Assembly (NCBI GenBank): GCA_007121375.1
Contig: SKLX01000010.1
Coordinates: 1 to 6,087 of the forward strand
DNA length: 6,087 bases
Direction: 5' to 3'
Source of the DNA: Bacillota bacterium
GTDB lineage: Bacteria; Bacillota; Dethiobacteria; SKNC01
Shown: positions 5,446 to 6,087 of the stretch, piece after piece
Numbering within the stretch: the first letter of the stretch is position 1
Layout of the letters: each line of letters starts with the position of its first letter
Program-made: the position numbers and the translations under genes
Notes under the pieces: generated by a model
Databases searched by the model: none
What the model was told of the DNA's origin: nothing
Seen by the model: only the letters and a program-made list of their open reading frames with translations

Positions 5446-5793
5446 ATGAATCAAAATCTAAGAACAGTGTTAATAATCAGTGTCATCATTGTGGCTATCC
5501 TTATTATTTTGTCTGTAGTCATCGGATATTTCTGGGTAGGGCAGGGGGATGGTTATGGTATGATGGGCCCTGGTATGATGGAAGGATTTGGATTCATGTT
5601 CCTCATGCCTATTGTGTGGATAGTTGTTCTTGGGCTTATTATTTGGGCAGTGGTAACGGCAATCCACAGCTCCAGGGAATCGGATAGCACTGCCCACAAG
5701 ACGGACTCACCTCTGGAGATTCTAAAAAGAAGGTACGCCCAGGGTGAGATAGATAAAGAAGAGTATCAAGAGAAAAAGAAAGACCTTCTTTAA
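5446..5793 (+). CDS. Small membrane protein with C-terminal SHOCT domain
   Basis: One hundred and fifteen residues, ATG at 5446 with GGGAGG (5433-5438) 7 nt upstream. Helix 1 covers about 8-29. A glycine/methionine-rich loop (GQGDGYGMMGPGMMEGFGFM, 32-51) is followed by helix 2 (about 50-72). A charged linker leads to a SHOCT domain (PLEILKRRYAQGEIDKEEYQ, 89-108, then EKKKDL). SHOCT is a short helical hairpin found at the C-terminus of many small bacterial membrane proteins, with oligomerisation or protein-binding suggested. The methionine pairs in the loop could bind Cu(I), which is inference. It is 7 nt before the DUF305-type gene, so the two are probably cotranscribed from 5111-5139. The function is otherwise unknown. 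Confidence 0.88.
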   Translation: MNQNLRTVLIISVIIVAILIILSVVIGYFWVGQGDGYGMMGPGMMEGFGFMFLMPIVWIVVLGLIIWAVVTAIHSSRESDSTAHKTDSPLEILKRRYAQGEIDKEEYQEKKKDLL

Positions 5794-5800
5794 AGATCGG

Positions 5801-6076
5801 GTGTACAGCTTGAAGAAAACAACACTTGTGCCTCTTTTCGTGGCGGTAGCCGTTTTATTGGGACTGACTGTCTACATGACTTTCAATGAAGAAATGAAAA
5901 AGTTTGCTGAAGACATTATTAGATTCCAAAGTGAAGAAATTAAGCCAATGACTACCTGGCTTGAGGCCTGGTATCCTGAAGAAGAGCATGATATTGATTA
6001 CCAGCCCATGATGCGAAATCTTGATTATATAATCAGCCCGATTTTTTGTGTTTGCCACGCTTTGGAGGAGCCATGA
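5801..6076 (+). CDS. Shortened DUF305-type protein with N-terminal membrane anchor
   Basis: Ninety-one residues from GTG 5801. A TTG at 5810 would give MKKTTLVPLFV and is equally plausible, because both have weak ribosome sites (GGGTG lies 6 nt before the TTG). A signal-anchor helix covers about 8-26. Residues 31-74 (EMKKFAEDIIRFQSEEIKPM, TTWLEAWYPEEEH, then YQPMMRNL) match the second helix and following turn of DUF305, a ferritin-like helical family that includes the copper-binding CopM of cyanobacteria. The histidine-rich MIPHHQ-type first helix and the second half are absent, and the anchor runs straight into the second helix. I infer an internal deletion and a changed C-terminus (ISPIFCVCHALEEP). 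Its TGA overlaps the ATG of the next gene by 4 bases, so it may be translated still. Confidence 0.65.
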   Translation: MYSLKKTTLVPLFVAVAVLLGLTVYMTFNEEMKKFAEDIIRFQSEEIKPMTTWLEAWYPEEEHDIDYQPMMRNLDYIISPIFCVCHALEEP

Positions 6077-6087
6077 TTAAAATCAAA
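6073..6087 (+). CDS. Start of a further gene (3' end outside window)
   Basis: ATG at 6073-6075 has GGAGGAG (6064-6070) 2 nt upstream by its last base (5 nt from the GGAG core), and overlaps the TGA of the preceding gene (ATGA). Only MIKIK is visible. The arrangement suggests translational coupling with the SHOCT/DUF305 pair. The product cannot be told. Confidence 0.45.

Overview
The window looks like a low-GC, Gram-positive anaerobe of the Clostridia (Firmicutes). The evidence is AT-rich intergenic DNA, strong AGGAGG ribosome binding sites, TTG and GTG starts, sigma-A type promoters, and a gene set of CheA, a BCCT betaine transporter, a Mur ligase paralogue and an MttB-family remnant. I cannot name a genus from the sequence alone.

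The left half holds three well-preserved genes. At 2-421 is the 3' end of cheA (P5 domain), apparently the last gene of a rightward chemotaxis operon. Converging on it at 475-2124 (minus) is a full-length BCCT-family transporter. It keeps the aromatic betaine-binding residues and has its own promoter (2194-2222) and ribosome binding site. Behind it at 2347-3909 (minus) is a MurE-type Mur ligase with a 13-bp hairpin terminator (2282-2313). Its ATP-binding half is conserved, but its C-terminal motifs are not those of housekeeping MurE, so it is probably a paralogue with a different acceptor.

The right half (about 4049-6076) is mainly a stretch of gene remnants. It holds a piece of an MttB-type methyltransferase closed by a terminator (4049-4250), a frameshifted C-terminus of an SLC13-like permease (4818-5131), and a rhodanese-domain piece (5169-5417). 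Next comes an intact small membrane protein with a SHOCT domain (5446-5793), then an internally shortened DUF305-type protein (5801-6076). The last overlaps the start of a further gene at 6073 by 4 bases. Between the first two remnants, on the minus strand, lies a small unrecognised gene (4368-4640). It has a good promoter, a tandem 11-bp repeat and a 15-bp palindrome at that promoter, and a second, UGA-interrupted reading frame (4224-4352) directly downstream.

Functional links: the betaine transporter and the MttB-family remnant both point to past or present use of quaternary or methylated amines. The methionine-rich SHOCT protein and the DUF305 protein form a cotranscribed pair of a type often found near copper or heavy-metal genes. 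A strong promoter at 5111-5139, at the very end of the dead permease, probably drives this pair. I see no complete new multi-gene system. The observations most worth checking are the divergent Mur ligase with its odd start, and the regulated small minus-strand locus.
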